Of a stretch of DNA of 64,000 nt, positions 63,568-64,000 are shown in pieces. The stretch is taken from NCBI GenBank assembly GCA_018136815.1, contig CM030941.1, forward strand, positions 3,124,600-3,188,599. Direction: 5' to 3'. Made by a program: the position numbers and the translations under genes. Origin of the DNA: Isochrysis galbana. Taxonomy: Eukaryota; Haptophyta; Isochrysidales; Isochrysidaceae. How positions within the stretch are numbered: the first letter of the stretch is position 1; the number at the start of each line of letters is the position of its first letter. The notes beneath the pieces are model-generated. The model saw only the letters and a list, made by a program, of their open reading frames with translations, was not told the DNA's origin and searched no databases.

Positions 63568-64000
63568 CCTCTGGTTTTTGGGCATCCCGATCAAAGAATC
63601 GCACAAACATATCACCGCTTTCACTACCCACCGCGGCAAATACGAGTTCAACTATCTACCGTTCGGCATCCAATCAGGTCCCTCCTACATGTGCCGCTTG
63701 ATGGACATCGTTCTCGGTGCGCTAGCGTGGGAGATCTGCATGCCTTACCTCGATGATGTGGGCATCTGGTCAACGGCGTGGGTCCTTCCGAAGAGGCCAG
63801 GGCACAGCTTCGTTCGAGCAAATGCTTCACCGGCTAGACCTCGTTCTCGAACGGCTAGAGTGGGCCGGTCTGACCTGCAAGATGTCCAAGTGTGTCTTCT
63901 TTGCCACCTCTACGGAGTACCTCGGTCACGTTGTCTCGAGGGAAGGTCTCAAGATGGACCCGAAGAAGGTCGCAGCTGTCGCCGACATCGACCGTCATCC
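63543..64000 (+). pseudogene. Remainder of the RT, frameshifted, cut by the window end
   Basis: RT continues in other frames. TLDLASGF is read from 63543; then GIPIKESHKHITAF, YEFNYLPFGIQSGPSYM and MPYLDDVGIW (catalytic YLDD) one frame away; then LDLVLERLEWAGLTCKM, YLGHVVSREGLKMDPKK and the thumb in a third frame after about 63770. Three shifts within about 230 bp mean this copy cannot make full RT as read. RNase H and integrase would lie beyond 64000. Confidence 0.75.

Noticed and set aside
1-64000. tRNA or rRNA genes
   Set aside because: No cloverleaf-like block with TTCGA arms or conserved rRNA segment was seen; a covariance-model scan would be needed to exclude them.

Overview
The window looks like nuclear DNA of a GC-rich unicellular eukaryote, most likely an alga. 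The reasons are: two spliced genes whose GT-AG introns (about 90-230 nt) restore conserved domains; a SIP1/raffinose-synthase-type GH36 enzyme; an exostosin glycosyltransferase attached to a very long Ser-Pro4 (hydroxyproline-rich) array; a polycystin-like REJ/GPS membrane protein; and dense LTR, non-LTR and SINE-like retroelements. A haptophyte or similar lineage would fit, but the lineage cannot be fixed from sequence alone. No rRNA, tRNA or CRISPR was recognised.

Layout. 1-1.57 kb: rearranged retroelement pieces, including a methyltransferase-like pol fragment. 1.9-3.7 kb (+): a temptin-like/multi-TM/RING protein. 4.2-6 kb: retroelement debris and an AT-rich open frame. 6.3-8.5 kb (+): an incompletely resolved spliced gene for a C-terminally anchored membrane protein. 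9-12.3 kb: a terminal-inverted-repeat element, a tiny retroposon, a LINE 5' piece and an LTR-like repeat. 13.4-16.2 kb (-): the GH36 SIP1-like enzyme. 17-21.6 kb: a nest of mobile elements with readable target-site duplications (TSDs). 22.7-39 kb (-): exostosin-DUF6492-(SPPPP)n running into an IPT/REJ/GPS polycystin-like protein. The two are read in different frames that meet at single-base shifts inside poly-Pro tracts, so they may be one giant gene. 38.8-41.4 kb (-): a seven-exon Kelch gene with one repeat per internal exon. 41.5-46.8 kb: CT microsatellites and more retroelements. 47.1-52.8 kb (+): a seven-exon STAND gene combining a CHAT protease, NB-ARC, TPRs and a KH domain. 53.3-55 kb: a LINE with an inverted 5' part. 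55.4 kb to the end (+): a Ty3/Gypsy-type element whose gag and pol are separated by one in-frame UAG and whose pol carries a phage-type cytosine-methyltransferase-like domain.

The most interesting items are (1) the CHAT-NB-ARC-TPR-KH protein, a caspase-like, NLR-like architecture with a predicted RNA-binding tail; (2) the methyltransferase domain in the Gypsy element, with a second diverged copy at the window start; and (3) a 5'-terminal RNA hairpin, with compensatory and wobble changes, shared by LINE and SINE-like families that otherwise differ in body and 3' tail. All functional statements come from motif recognition by eye; no database search was run.
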